A stretch of DNA of 20,594 nt from RGIG995 sp045603745 (GTDB lineage: Bacteria > Bacillota > Clostridia > Oscillospirales > UBA644). The DNA is taken from contig JAZUMQ010000040.1 in the NCBI GenBank assembly GCA_045603745.1, positions 1 to 20,594 of the forward strand, in the 5' to 3' direction. Made by a program: the position numbers and the translations under genes. Positions 6,933 through 14,723 of this stretch are shown here, in pieces; within the stretch, counting starts at the first letter, position 1, and each line of letters begins with the position of its first letter. The notes under the pieces are model-generated. The model ran no database searches and was not told the origin of the DNA. It was given only the letters and a program-made list of their open reading frames with translations.

Positions 6933-8329
6933 CCGTAACGCAGCAGAGAAAAACCGAAAATATCTCCTTTGAAGGATCTGTCCTTCTCAGCGATATTTTA
7001 GCAGAGCACGGATATTTCGTCCCCCACCCCTGCGGCGGAAGAGGAACCTGTAAAAAATGTACGGTTCTTTTGAATGGGGAATCGGTACTGGCATGCCGTT
7101 CCACCCTGACCGAAGATGCAACGGTGCTTTTGCCGGATCGGGAACAGATCTCTACCGTAACCGGCGGAGAAGAAACCGCCCGACTGACGGAAAACGTCTG
7201 TCTTTGCCTGGACATCGGAACCACCACCCTTGCTCTTGCCTTGGTCTCCTTGGACGAACAACGAATGATTCGCACCGTCACAGCTCCCAATCCCCAGCGG
7301 TCTTTCGGAGCAGACGTTATTTCTCGCATTGACCATTGCATGAAAAACGGAGTGGAAGATCTGCAAAAAGTATTGCTGAATCAACTTCACGGTATGGCGT
7401 CTTCCCTGCTCTCAAGTTTCGGCTTGACGGAAGTGGACACCATGTACGTTTCCGGGAACACCACCATGTTGCACCTGTTTTTCGGAGTAGATTGTTCTCC
7501 CCTGGGAGTCAGCCCCTACACACCGGTCTTCTTGGAAACAAAGACTGTTCCTGCGGATTCTCTCGGGTTTTCGGGCATCGGAAACATTGTCTCTCTGCCC
7601 GGGATTTCCGCCTTTGTGGGAGCCGACATCGTTGCCGGAATCCATTATGTCGGAAAGCCGGAGGAAAATTACCGCATCTTGCTGGATCTCGGCACCAATG
7701 CGGAGATTGCCCTGTTTAGCGGCGACAAAATTCTTTGCACCGCGGCGGCGGCAGGTCCTTGTTTTGAAGGAGCAAATATCTCCTGCGGCATGAGTGCTTC
7801 GGAAGGGGCTATTTGCGCCTACTCCCCCGATGGTGAAATCACCGTCATTGGCGGCGGAGAAGCCAAGGGGCTCTGTGCCACAGGATTAATCGACCTCATT
7901 ACCGAAGCGGTTCGCCGGGAAGATATTGACGAAACCGGCTTTTTGGAAGAAGATCCCTTGCAGGTCAGCGAAAAGGTTTCCTTGACCGGACAGGATATTC
8001 GAGAATTCCAATTGGCGAAATCTGCCATTCGCGCCGCGACGGAATGTTTGATCAGTCGCGCAGGAATCACCTTTGAACAGGTGGAAGGATTGTACGTTGC
8101 CGGCGGATTTTCCGCAGGACTGAACGTAAAGAACGCCGCCTACGTAGGGTTGATCCCGGAAGAATTGGAAGCAAAATTCAAGGGCATAAACAACGCAAGC
8201 CTGTTGGGAACGGTAAAATACGCCTGCACCGGAGCCGCGGCATTACCAAATCTGTACAATGCGGAATACGCAGACCTATCTGCCGATCCTTTGTTCTCCA
8301 ATTTGTTTATGGAACATATGATGTTTTGA
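6920..8329 (+). CDS. RACE-type corrinoid activation protein (ferredoxin plus ASKHA/DUF4445)
   Basis: This 469-residue protein would reductively reactivate Co(II) corrinoid protein to Co(I) using ATP. Residues 1-80 are a plant-type [2Fe-2S] ferredoxin domain with C38-x5-C44-x2-C47 and C59. From residue 94 onward is an ASKHA fold: LDIGTTTLALALV (97-109), NPQRSFGADVISRI (124-137), then the GTNAEIALF and AAAAGPCFEGANIS loops and the late AGGFSAGLNVKNAAYVG. It is shorter than many RACE proteins (around 600 residues) and lacks an obvious extra linker or C-terminal cluster region. The ATG at 6920 is preferred over an in-frame one at 6740 because GGGAGG precedes it and the ferredoxin domain begins there. 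It is the last gene of the cluster before a hairpin terminator. Confidence 0.9.
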   Translation: MPILTVTQQRKTENISFEGSVLLSDILAEHGYFVPHPCGGRGTCKKCTVLLNGESVLACRSTLTEDATVLLPDREQISTVTGGEETARLTENVCLCLDIGTTTLALALVSLDEQRMIRTVTAPNPQRSFGADVISRIDHCMKNGVEDLQKVLLNQLHGMASSLLSSFGLTEVDTMYVSGNTTMLHLFFGVDCSPLGVSPYTPVFLETKTVPADSLGFSGIGNIVSLPGISAFVGADIVAGIHYVGKPEENYRILLDLGTNAEIALFSGDKILCTAAAAGPCFEGANISCGMSASEGAICAYSPDGEITVIGGGEAKGLCATGLIDLITEAVRREDIDETGFLEEDPLQVSEKVSLTGQDIREFQLAKSAIRAATECLISRAGITFEQVEGLYVAGGFSAGLNVKNAAYVGLIPEELEAKFKGINNASLLGTVKYACTGAAALPNLYNAEYADLSADPLFSNLFMEHMMF

Positions 8330-8335
8330 TCAAAC

Positions 8336-8371
8336 AAACGGACAGAGAATTTTTACGTTCCCTGTCCGTTT
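8336..8371. terminator. Hairpin between convergent genes
   Basis: AAACGGACAG (8336-8345) pairs with CTGTCCGTTT (8362-8371), and GAA/TTC pairs extend the stem inward past one mismatch. It lies between the activator gene and the convergent PAP2 gene, so it probably serves as their shared transcription end, although the following T-run is weak. Confidence 0.65.
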
Positions 8372-8393
8372 CTACATAAAAAAGAGATCTTTT

Positions 8394-9059
8394 TTATTTC
8401 TTCGGTTTTCTGCAAAACTGACGAATAGCTCCCAAATAGGAAAAGACCAAGGCGGCGCTGATCAAGATCGCAGCAAAAACATCGGTGTACCAATGCACCC
8501 CCGCCAAGATGCGCCCCAAAGCCGTCAGCACAATAATCAAACAACAAAGGACTTGTAACACCGTCCGTATGGGTTTGTTTCGCAACCGTTGTTGTAACTG
8601 CAACGCCGTCGTAAGCATGATACTGCAAACCAAAATGGTATGAGATGACGGATACGATGCTTCCAAAACCCCATCAACCAAAATAGGACGGCAGTTGATG
8701 ATAACCACCTCAAACAAAACGTAAATCACCGCAACGGCTACGTAGAACCCGGCTAAAACAAAAAGGGATTTATCCACTTTTTTCAGACTTTTTCTGGAAA
8801 TCCATTGCCAGATTCCAAGGCAACCGAACCCGGCAGCACACAACAAGGAAATGATGCCTAAGCCTTCGGAGATGGTATACCATATTGGATTAGAACCGCA
8901 TAATTCAAAGACCGCACCGTTTAGAGTCGCAAGTCCCACCTCTGAATTTTGCGGTCCGATGGGCTGAACGTCTACCTTCATCACCAAAAGGGTAAGAAGC
9001 AAAAACAAAAACAGAAATACCCCTGCCAAAAGAAAACATTTTTTTGCGGATTTCTTCAT
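8394..9059 (-). CDS. PAP2-superfamily membrane phosphatase
   Basis: This 221-residue integral membrane protein has an N-terminal hydrophobic helix (about 8-27) and further helices near 62-85, 98-121, 140-155, 168-182 and 195-211. PAP2 motifs are visible: CRP (R124-P125), PSSH (137-140) with the catalytic His, and RILAGVHWYTD (183-193) with H189 and D193. The lysine expected seven residues before R124 appears to be E117, so the first motif is slightly degenerate. Such proteins hydrolyse lipid phosphates, such as undecaprenyl pyrophosphate or phosphatidic acid, at the outer membrane face. AAAGGAG precedes the ATG. It is transcribed alone from its own promoter. Confidence 0.85.
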   Translation of the reverse strand: MKKSAKKCFLLAGVFLFLFLLLTLLVMKVDVQPIGPQNSEVGLATLNGAVFELCGSNPIWYTISEGLGIISLLCAAGFGCLGIWQWISRKSLKKVDKSLFVLAGFYVAVAVIYVLFEVVIINCRPILVDGVLEASYPSSHTILVCSIMLTTALQLQQRLRNKPIRTVLQVLCCLIIVLTALGRILAGVHWYTDVFAAILISAALVFSYLGAIRQFCRKPKK

Positions 9060-9104
9060 GATAAACTCTCCTTTTTATAAGATTACTTCTATTATAGTAT
9101 AAAT

Positions 9105-9133
9105 ATTATAGTATAAAAACCTACTTTTGTCAA
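9105..9133 (-). promoter_or_regulatory. PAP2 gene promoter
   Basis: On the minus strand, TTGACA (9128-9133) and TATAAT (9105-9110) are separated by exactly 17 bases. Confidence 0.75.
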
Positions 9134-9143
9134 TCCCTTGCCC

Positions 9144-9172
9144 TTGACTTTCCGAATCGTAAATGATATAAT
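9144..9172 (+). promoter_or_regulatory. Promoter of NifX/NafY-like gene
   Basis: TTGACT (9144-9149) and TATAAT (9167-9172) have a 17-base spacer. Its -35 lies only 10 bases from the divergent PAP2 -35. Confidence 0.75.
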
Positions 9173-9207
9173 ATGTATAATGATATGAAAACAAGGAGAA
9201 AAACAGT

Positions 9208-9624
9208 ATGAAAATTGCAGTTACTTATCAAAACGGACAAATATTTCAGCATTTCGGACACACCGAACAATTCAAAATATACGAAATCGAAGAGAATAAA
9301 ATCGTGAACTCCTCGGTAATCGATACCAACGGAAGCGGACACGGCGCTTTGGCAGGACTGCTCAAGGCATTGGGTATTGAAGTCCTGATTTGCGGCGGAA
9401 TCGGCGGCGGAGCACAAATGGCTCTGAAAGAAGCGGGAATCCGGTTGTTCGGCGGCGTTTCGGGAGACGCGGACAGGGCTGTCAACGCCTTTGTCAACGG
9501 TTGCCTTGACTTCAATCCCAACGTAAAATGCAACCATCACGGCGAACATCACCACGAGGAAGGACACACCTGCGGCGACCACGGTTGCGCCAGTCACTCC
9601 TGCGGCGGGAATTGTAAGCACTAA
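9208..9624 (+). CDS. NifX/NafY-like (dinitrogenase FeMo-cofactor domain) protein with His/Cys tail
   Basis: This 138-residue protein has the small RNase H-like NifB/NifX domain at residues 1-104: MKIAVTYQNGQIFQHFGHTEQ, VLICGGIGGGAQ (59-70) and LFGGVSGDADRAVNAF (80-95). These standalone proteins bind iron-sulfur or other metal clusters and occur widely in non-diazotrophs. Residues 108-138 are extremely metal-ligand rich (five Cys and nine His), including HHGEHHHEEGHTCGDHGC. The tail suggests metal storage or delivery, for example Ni, Zn or Fe. AAGGAG precedes the ATG and a strong terminator follows, so it is a single-gene unit. No nif genes are nearby. Confidence 0.88.
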   Translation: MKIAVTYQNGQIFQHFGHTEQFKIYEIEENKIVNSSVIDTNGSGHGALAGLLKALGIEVLICGGIGGGAQMALKEAGIRLFGGVSGDADRAVNAFVNGCLDFNPNVKCNHHGEHHHEEGHTCGDHGCASHSCGGNCKH

Positions 9625-9634
9625 ATAAATTGTC

Positions 9635-9667
9635 TCTCCCGTGAGCGGTTTCACGGGAGATTTTTTT
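9635..9667 (+). terminator. Rho-independent terminator after the NifX/NafY-like gene
   Basis: TCTCCCGTGA (9635-9644) pairs with TCACGGGAGA (9651-9660), followed by seven T (9661-9667). Confidence 0.92.
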
Positions 9668-9717
9668 ATAAAATCCGCTAAAAATCTGATATTTTTCAAA
9701 TATGTCACAAATACCCC

Positions 9718-9746
9718 TTGACTTTAGCGTGCTAAAGTGGTATAAT
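9718..9746 (+). promoter_or_regulatory. Histidine operon promoter
   Basis: TTGACT (9718-9723), a 17-base spacer and TATAAT (9741-9746). Transcription would begin near 9753, about 27 bases before yerC, leaving no room for a T-box or attenuator leader. Confidence 0.85.
9722..9737. promoter_or_regulatory. Probable repressor operator (HisR/YerC type) in the his promoter
   Basis: CTTTAGC-GT-GCTAAAG is a perfect 7-bp dyad around a 2-base centre. It fills the spacer between the -35 and -10 boxes, where a bound dimer would block RNA polymerase. The first gene of the operon is itself a TrpR-like YerC protein, so autoregulation by its product is the natural inference. Confidence 0.7.
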
Positions 9747-9779
9747 GTGAAAGTATTTTACAGAAAGGAATGACCCGGC

Positions 9780-10073
9780 ATGATGAAACCGCTTCATACC
9801 GAGGCGACGGACCACTTATTCCGCGCCATTCTTGAATTAAAAACCATCGACGAATGTTACGCCTTTTTTGAAGACATCTGTACCATCAAAGAAGTGCAGG
9901 ATATGTCCCAGCGGCTGGAAGTGGCGACGTTGTTACACGAGGGCAAAAGTTACGTCCAGATCTCGGAAAAAACCGGGGCGTCCACCGCCACCATCGGCAG
10001 AGTAAACAAATGTCTCAATTACGGTGCCGGAGGATACCGCAACGCATTGGCAAAGAAGGATAAGGAAGGATAA
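9780..10073 (+). CDS. yerC: YerC/YecD family TrpR-related repressor, probable regulator of histidine genes
   Basis: This 97-residue protein is all-helical and matches the YerC/YecD branch of the TrpR repressor fold. Residues 57-79 form the helix-turn-helix (SYVQISEKTGASTATIGRVN), followed by the family end CLNYGAGGYRNAL. YerC-type proteins in Firmicutes have been proposed as HisR, repressing histidine genes with histidine as co-repressor. Position one of the his operon and the palindrome within its promoter support that role. ATG 9780 and ATG 9783 are both possible; the ribosome site GAAAGGA ends 10 bases upstream. Only 5 bases separate it from hisZ. Confidence 0.88.
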   Translation: MMKPLHTEATDHLFRAILELKTIDECYAFFEDICTIKEVQDMSQRLEVATLLHEGKSYVQISEKTGASTATIGRVNKCLNYGAGGYRNALAKKDKEG

Positions 10074-10078
10074 CCACC

Positions 10079-11170
10079 ATGAATTTGTACGACAACGTGC
10101 TCAGCGGAGATGAAAAAGCCGCTTTTGGTCTTCGGGAATTGTATCGCAGTTACGGATACCTACCTTATAAGATGAGCAAGTTCGAGGAATACGACCTATA
10201 CGTACGCAACAAGGATTTCCTCGTTTCCGATAACGTCATTACATTCACCGATACCAACGGTCGACTGATGGCATTGAAACCGGACGTGACCCTTTCCATC
10301 ATCAAAAACGGCAAAGATGTTCCGGGAACGGTGGAAAAGGTTTATTACAACGAAAACGTTTACCGTATCTCCAAAGGAACCCACGCTTACAAAGAAATCA
10401 TGCAGGCGGGGTTGGAATGCATCGGAGAGGTAGACGATTATCGGATTTTAGAAGTTTTGACTCTTGCGGCGAAAAGTCTGAAACAGATTTCGGACGAAAG
10501 CATCTTGGATCTGTCTCATTTGGGGATCGTCTCGGATATTTTGAACAGATCCGGTCTTTCCGACGAAGGAAAAACGAAGATCCTCGGCTTTTTGGGAGAA
10601 AAGAACGTCCATGGGGCAATGGAGATCTGCCAAGGAGAAGGGGTCTGCGAATCTTCCGCAGAAGCCATCAAGGCCCTGATCACCACCTACGGAGAACCGA
10701 ACAACGTCTTGCCTGCCTTGAAAAACGTCGGCGCCAGCCAAGAACATCTTGCCCAATTGGAAGGTTTGATTTCTGGTTTGAAAGAAACCGGTATTGACAC
10801 GGTGCGCATCGACTTTTCGGTCATCAACGATATGCGCTATTATAACGGCATCGTTTTCCGGGGATTCGTCAAAGGAATTCCAACGGGGATTTTGTCCGGC
10901 GGACAATACGACAAGATGATGAAAAAACTGGGACGGAAATCCCACGCCATTGGCTTTGCGGTCTATTTGGATCTGCTGGAACAATTAGAAAACGTGGAAA
11001 GATACGACGTAGATACGGTGCTTCTTTACGACGAAACCGATTCCCCTCAAGCCATCACTGTCGCCGTAGAAAAACTTGCGGCGCAAGGTTCGGTGACCGC
11101 TCTTCGGAACAAGCCGAATCTGAAATATAAAAAACTTCTGACGGTGAAGGAGGTGGCGCACCTTGGATAA
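10079..11170 (+). CDS. hisZ: ATP phosphoribosyltransferase regulatory subunit HisZ
   Basis: This 363-residue paralogue of histidyl-tRNA synthetase is not expected to charge tRNA. It partners short-form HisG in the first step of histidine synthesis and carries histidine feedback. The class II synthetase-like core shows FTDTNGRLMALKPDVT (56-71), KVYYNENVYR and the late SGGQYDKMMKKLGRKSHAIGFA region. No anticodon-binding domain follows, as expected. GGAAGGA precedes the ATG. Its end overlaps the hisG start by 8 bases, consistent with stoichiometric production of the two subunits. Confidence 0.93.
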   Translation: MNLYDNVLSGDEKAAFGLRELYRSYGYLPYKMSKFEEYDLYVRNKDFLVSDNVITFTDTNGRLMALKPDVTLSIIKNGKDVPGTVEKVYYNENVYRISKGTHAYKEIMQAGLECIGEVDDYRILEVLTLAAKSLKQISDESILDLSHLGIVSDILNRSGLSDEGKTKILGFLGEKNVHGAMEICQGEGVCESSAEAIKALITTYGEPNNVLPALKNVGASQEHLAQLEGLISGLKETGIDTVRIDFSVINDMRYYNGIVFRGFVKGIPTGILSGGQYDKMMKKLGRKSHAIGFAVYLDLLEQLENVERYDVDTVLLYDETDSPQAITVAVEKLAAQGSVTALRNKPNLKYKKLLTVKEVAHLG

Positions 11171-11801
11171 CCTGTTGAATATTGCCCTTCCGAAAGGAAG
11201 ATTGGGAGAAAAAGTGTACGCCATGTTTGAGGCGGCGGGCTTTGAATGCCCTTCCATCAAGGAAAACAACCGGAAACTGATTTTTGAAAATCCCGAAAAA
11301 GGTGTCCGCTATTTCTGGGTCAAACCCTCCGACGTTGCCATTTACGTGGAACGAGGGGCGGCAGACGTGGGTGTTGCGGGAAAGGATATTTTGTTGGAAT
11401 ACCGCCCGGAAGTCTACGAGCTTTTGGATCTGAATATCGGCAAATGCCGAATGGCGGTGGCGGCGAAGGCAGATTTTCGGGATAACCCCAACCGAACCCT
11501 GAAAGTTGCCACGAAATTTGCCAACATTGCGCTGGATCACTATACCTCTTTGGGTAGAGATATTGATATTATTCACCTGAACGGTTCCATTGAAATTGCC
11601 CCCATCTTAGGGCTTTCCGACGTAATCGTTGACATCGTGGAAACCGGAACGACACTGAAAGAAAACAAACTGGAAGTCATCGACACCATCGTTCCCATCA
11701 GTGCCCGGCTGATTGCGAACAAAGCGGGATTCAAATTCAAAAACGATATGATTCAATCGGTCATAACCGGTCTTGCAAAACAAACGGAGGAATCGAAATG
11801 A
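11163..11801 (+). CDS. hisG: ATP phosphoribosyltransferase catalytic subunit, short form HisG
   Basis: This 212-residue enzyme condenses ATP and PRPP into phosphoribosyl-ATP. It is the short form lacking the C-terminal regulatory domain, which explains the hisZ partner just upstream. Visible landmarks are IALPKGRLGEKV (7-18), VGVAGKDILLEY (69-80) and the PRPP loop VDIVETGTTLKEN (156-168). The start is TTG: GGAGG lies 9-10 bases upstream, MDNLLNIALPKGR is the expected N-terminus, and no ATG is available before the conserved block. It overlaps hisZ by 8 bases and hisD by 4 (ATGA). Confidence 0.95.
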   Translation: MDNLLNIALPKGRLGEKVYAMFEAAGFECPSIKENNRKLIFENPEKGVRYFWVKPSDVAIYVERGAADVGVAGKDILLEYRPEVYELLDLNIGKCRMAVAAKADFRDNPNRTLKVATKFANIALDHYTSLGRDIDIIHLNGSIEIAPILGLSDVIVDIVETGTTLKENKLEVIDTIVPISARLIANKAGFKFKNDMIQSVITGLAKQTEESK

Positions 11802-13075
11802 TTCGGATTCTGAAATACGGCGAAGTGGAAAATCAAGATATTTTCGCCCGGGTCGTCCCCGAAATCGACGTAGAAGCAACGGTTGCTCAGATCATTGCAA
11901 CCGTACGAAAAGAAGGAGACAAAGCCCTTTACGCTTATTGTGAAAAATTCGACGGTGCAAAACTGACGTCGCTGCAGGTGTCGGAAGAAGAAATCGACGA
12001 AGCGGTGGCGGCAGTTGAACCGAAGTTCTTGGAAATTCTGAAAGAAGCGGCGATCAATATCCGCAAATTCCACGAAAAACAAGTACGGAACAGTTTCATC
12101 ATTAACGACGAAGACGGCATCGTGGTAGGGCAAAAAGTAATTCCTGTCGACCGTGCCGGACTGTACGTTCCCGGTGGAACCGCAGCCTATCCCTCCACCG
12201 TGTTGATGGACTCCATTCCCGCAAAAATCGCAGGTTGCCGAGAAGTTGTCATTACTACCCCGCCGGGGAAAGATGGAAAAGTCAATCCGGTCATTTTAGC
12301 GGCGGCAAAAATCGCCGGCGTAGATAAAATCTTTAAGTTGGGCGGTGCGCAAGCCATCGCCGCCTTGGCATACGGTACCGAGACCGTTCCCAAGGTCGAC
12401 AAAATCGTCGGCCCCGGAAACGCCTTTGTGGCAGAAGCGAAAAAACAGGTTTTCGGTCAAGTTTCCATTGACATGATCGCCGGTCCCAGCGAAATTCTGA
12501 TCGTTGCCGATGGGAATTCCAATCCCCGGCACGTGGCGGCGGATCTGCTTTCTCAGGCGGAACACGACAAACTCGCCTCGGCGGTATTGGTCACCGACTC
12601 CATGGCGTTGGCAGAAGCGGTTCAAAGGGAACTGGAATTCCAGATTCCTCAACTGGAACGGTCGGAGATCGCCCGGACTTCCATCGACAAAAACGGCAAG
12701 ATCATCGTCGCACCCGATTTGTCCGTCGCCGTAGACATATCCAACGAAATCGCTCCGGAGCACTTGGAACTTTGCGTCGACAACCCCTTCGATTGGCTGG
12801 ATAAAATCCGTCACGCCGGTTCAATCTTCATGGGACGGAACTGCCCCGAAGCCTTGGGAGATTACTTTGCAGGTCCAAACCACACCCTGCCCACCAGCGG
12901 AACGGCAAAATTCTCCAATCCCCTGTCGGTGGACGATTTCGTAAAGAAAACCCAATATACCTATTACACCAAAGACGCGTTGGCAAAAGTCGCCGACAAA
13001 GTGGCGTTTTTCGCAGAAAAAGAGGGATTGACCGCCCACGCAAAAAGCGCAGTCATTCGTCTTGAGGAGAAATAA
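11798..13075 (+). CDS. hisD: Histidinol dehydrogenase HisD
   Basis: This 425-residue zinc enzyme oxidises histidinol to histidine with two NAD+. The signature GPGNAFVAEAKKQVFG (205-220) and DMIAGPSEILIVAD (225-238) are present. Zinc ligands and catalytic residues appear in order: Q253 and H256 (SQAEHDK), E320-H321 (APEHLE), D355 (GDYFAGPNH) and H414 (TAHAKS). The length is standard and no key residue is missing. It starts with an ATGA overlap on hisG and ends with a TAATG overlap into hisC. Confidence 0.97.
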   Translation: MIRILKYGEVENQDIFARVVPEIDVEATVAQIIATVRKEGDKALYAYCEKFDGAKLTSLQVSEEEIDEAVAAVEPKFLEILKEAAINIRKFHEKQVRNSFIINDEDGIVVGQKVIPVDRAGLYVPGGTAAYPSTVLMDSIPAKIAGCREVVITTPPGKDGKVNPVILAAAKIAGVDKIFKLGGAQAIAALAYGTETVPKVDKIVGPGNAFVAEAKKQVFGQVSIDMIAGPSEILIVADGNSNPRHVAADLLSQAEHDKLASAVLVTDSMALAEAVQRELEFQIPQLERSEIARTSIDKNGKIIVAPDLSVAVDISNEIAPEHLELCVDNPFDWLDKIRHAGSIFMGRNCPEALGDYFAGPNHTLPTSGTAKFSNPLSVDDFVKKTQYTYYTKDALAKVADKVAFFAEKEGLTAHAKSAVIRLEEK

Positions 13076-14139
13076 TGAGTCGATTTTTGACCGAAAAACA
13101 AAAGAATCTGATTCCCTATACTCCGGGAGAACAACCGAAGATTTTAAATCTCATCAAATTGAACACCAACGAATCCCCTTATCCCCCGGCGGCAGAAACG
13201 GTGGCAGCGGCGGAGGAAGAAGCAAAAAGACTTCACCTCTACCCCGACCCTACCTGCAGTGCTCTTTGTGAAGCCTTCGCAAAGCGTTGGGGAGTGGACG
13301 CCGACGAGGTCATCGCCGTGAACGGTTCTGACGAAATTCTCAATTTTGCATTCATGGCATTCTGTGATGAAACCCACCCCGCGGTGTTCCCCGATATTAC
13401 CTACGGATTTTATCCGGTCTTTGCAGACCTGAATCACGTTCCCTACGAAGAGATTCCTTTGGAAAAAGATCTTTCGGTGGATCCGGGAAAATATATGGGG
13501 ATCGGAAAAAATATTTTTCTCGCCAATCCAAACGCCCCCACAGGCATCGCCCTGTCGGTAGACGTGATCGAACAAATCGTAGCGTCCAACCCCAACAATT
13601 TGGTAGTCATCGACGAAGCTTACGTGGACTTTGGCGGCGAAAGTTGTATTCCCCTCATCAAAAAATACGACAATCTTTTGGTCACCCAAACCTTTTCCAA
13701 ATCCCGTTCCATGGCGGGGGCACGCTTAGGGTTCGGCATCGGGTGTAAAGAACTGATTCAAGATCTGAATACCATTCGGTATTCCACCAATCCCTACAAC
13801 ATCAACCGCATGACCATGGCATCGGGAATCGCAACCCTGAAAAACGATGATATTACCGCAAAAAACTGTGAAAACATCATCAAAACACGCGAAAAAACCG
13901 TAGCAGAATTAAACCGTATCGGTTTTGAAACCACCGATTCCAAGGCAAATTTCATCTTTGCAAAACATTCGGGAATCGACGGAAAAGAATTGTATTTGAA
14001 ATTAAAAGACCGGGGCATTTTGGTGCGGCATTTTGACAAAGAACGCATCTGTCAATACAACCGCATTACCGTCGGCACCCCGGAACAAATGAAAATATTG
14101 ACCGTCACCATCAAAACAATTTTGGAGGAAATAAAATGA
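13075..14139 (+). CDS. hisC: Histidinol-phosphate aminotransferase HisC
   Basis: This 354-residue fold-type I PLP enzyme converts imidazole-acetol phosphate and glutamate to histidinol phosphate. Visible are KLNTNESPYPP (28-38), NGSDEILNFAF (83-93), NPNAPTG (151-157), the cofactor-contacting VIDEAYVDF (178-186) and the PLP lysine K209 within TQTFSKSRSMAGARLGFG. The C-terminal VRHF and RITVGTPEQM blocks are typical of HisC. It shares one base with hisD and four (ATGA) with hisB. Confidence 0.95.
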   Translation: MSRFLTEKQKNLIPYTPGEQPKILNLIKLNTNESPYPPAAETVAAAEEEAKRLHLYPDPTCSALCEAFAKRWGVDADEVIAVNGSDEILNFAFMAFCDETHPAVFPDITYGFYPVFADLNHVPYEEIPLEKDLSVDPGKYMGIGKNIFLANPNAPTGIALSVDVIEQIVASNPNNLVVIDEAYVDFGGESCIPLIKKYDNLLVTQTFSKSRSMAGARLGFGIGCKELIQDLNTIRYSTNPYNINRMTMASGIATLKNDDITAKNCENIIKTREKTVAELNRIGFETTDSKANFIFAKHSGIDGKELYLKLKDRGILVRHFDKERICQYNRITVGTPEQMKILTVTIKTILEEIK

Positions 14140-14723
14140 GAAACGCAACCGTTCGCCGCACGACGGCAGAAACTGACATCACCTTGTCCCTTGCCCTGGA
14201 CGGCACCGGCATGACCGACGTCAACACCGGGTGCGGATTTTTGGATCACATGCTGACCTTGTTTGCCCGGCACAGCCGTTTTGACCTTTCGGTCACCTGT
14301 AAAGGCGACGTGGAAGTAGACGATCACCACACGGTGGAAGACGTGGGAATCTGCTTGGGTCAAGCCATCGCCGAAGCCCTGAACGATAAGCGGGGAATCA
14401 ACCGTTACGGCTCGATTCTTTTGCCGATGGACGAAGCTCTGATCGCCGCCGCCGTGGATCTTTCGGGGCGGTGCTATCTGGGATTTGATCTCGCTATTCC
14501 CACCGAAAAGGTCGGAAGTTTTGATACGGAATTGGTCAAAGAATTTTTTATGGCGTTCACCCGCCAATCCGCCTGCACGTTGCACCTGAAACAACTGGCA
14601 GGGGAAAATTCTCATCACATCATTGAAGGGGCTTTCAAAGCCTTTGGACGGATTTTACGTCAAGCGGTTGCCGTCGATCCGGACGCCGCCGACGAAATTC
14701 CTTCCACGAAGGGAGTCCTTTGA
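14136..14723 (+). CDS. hisB: Imidazoleglycerol-phosphate dehydratase HisB (monofunctional)
   Basis: This 195-residue manganese enzyme removes water from imidazoleglycerol phosphate. Metal-binding motifs are GFLDHML (34-40), VDDHHTVED (61-69) and NSHHIIEGAFKAFGRILRQA (158-177), and it ends in the family tail PSTKGVL. The phosphatase domain found in enterobacterial HisB is absent, so histidinol-phosphate must be dephosphorylated by a protein encoded elsewhere. It overlaps hisC by 4 bases and hisH by 1. Confidence 0.97.
   Translation: MRNATVRRTTAETDITLSLALDGTGMTDVNTGCGFLDHMLTLFARHSRFDLSVTCKGDVEVDDHHTVEDVGICLGQAIAEALNDKRGINRYGSILLPMDEALIAAAVDLSGRCYLGFDLAIPTEKVGSFDTELVKEFFMAFTRQSACTLHLKQLAGENSHHIIEGAFKAFGRILRQAVAVDPDAADEIPSTKGVL

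Noticed and set aside
9668..9779. T-box or histidine leader-peptide attenuator before the his operon
   Set aside because: The leader after the promoter is only about 27 bases, with no T-box sequence or run of His codons; the operator palindrome explains control better.
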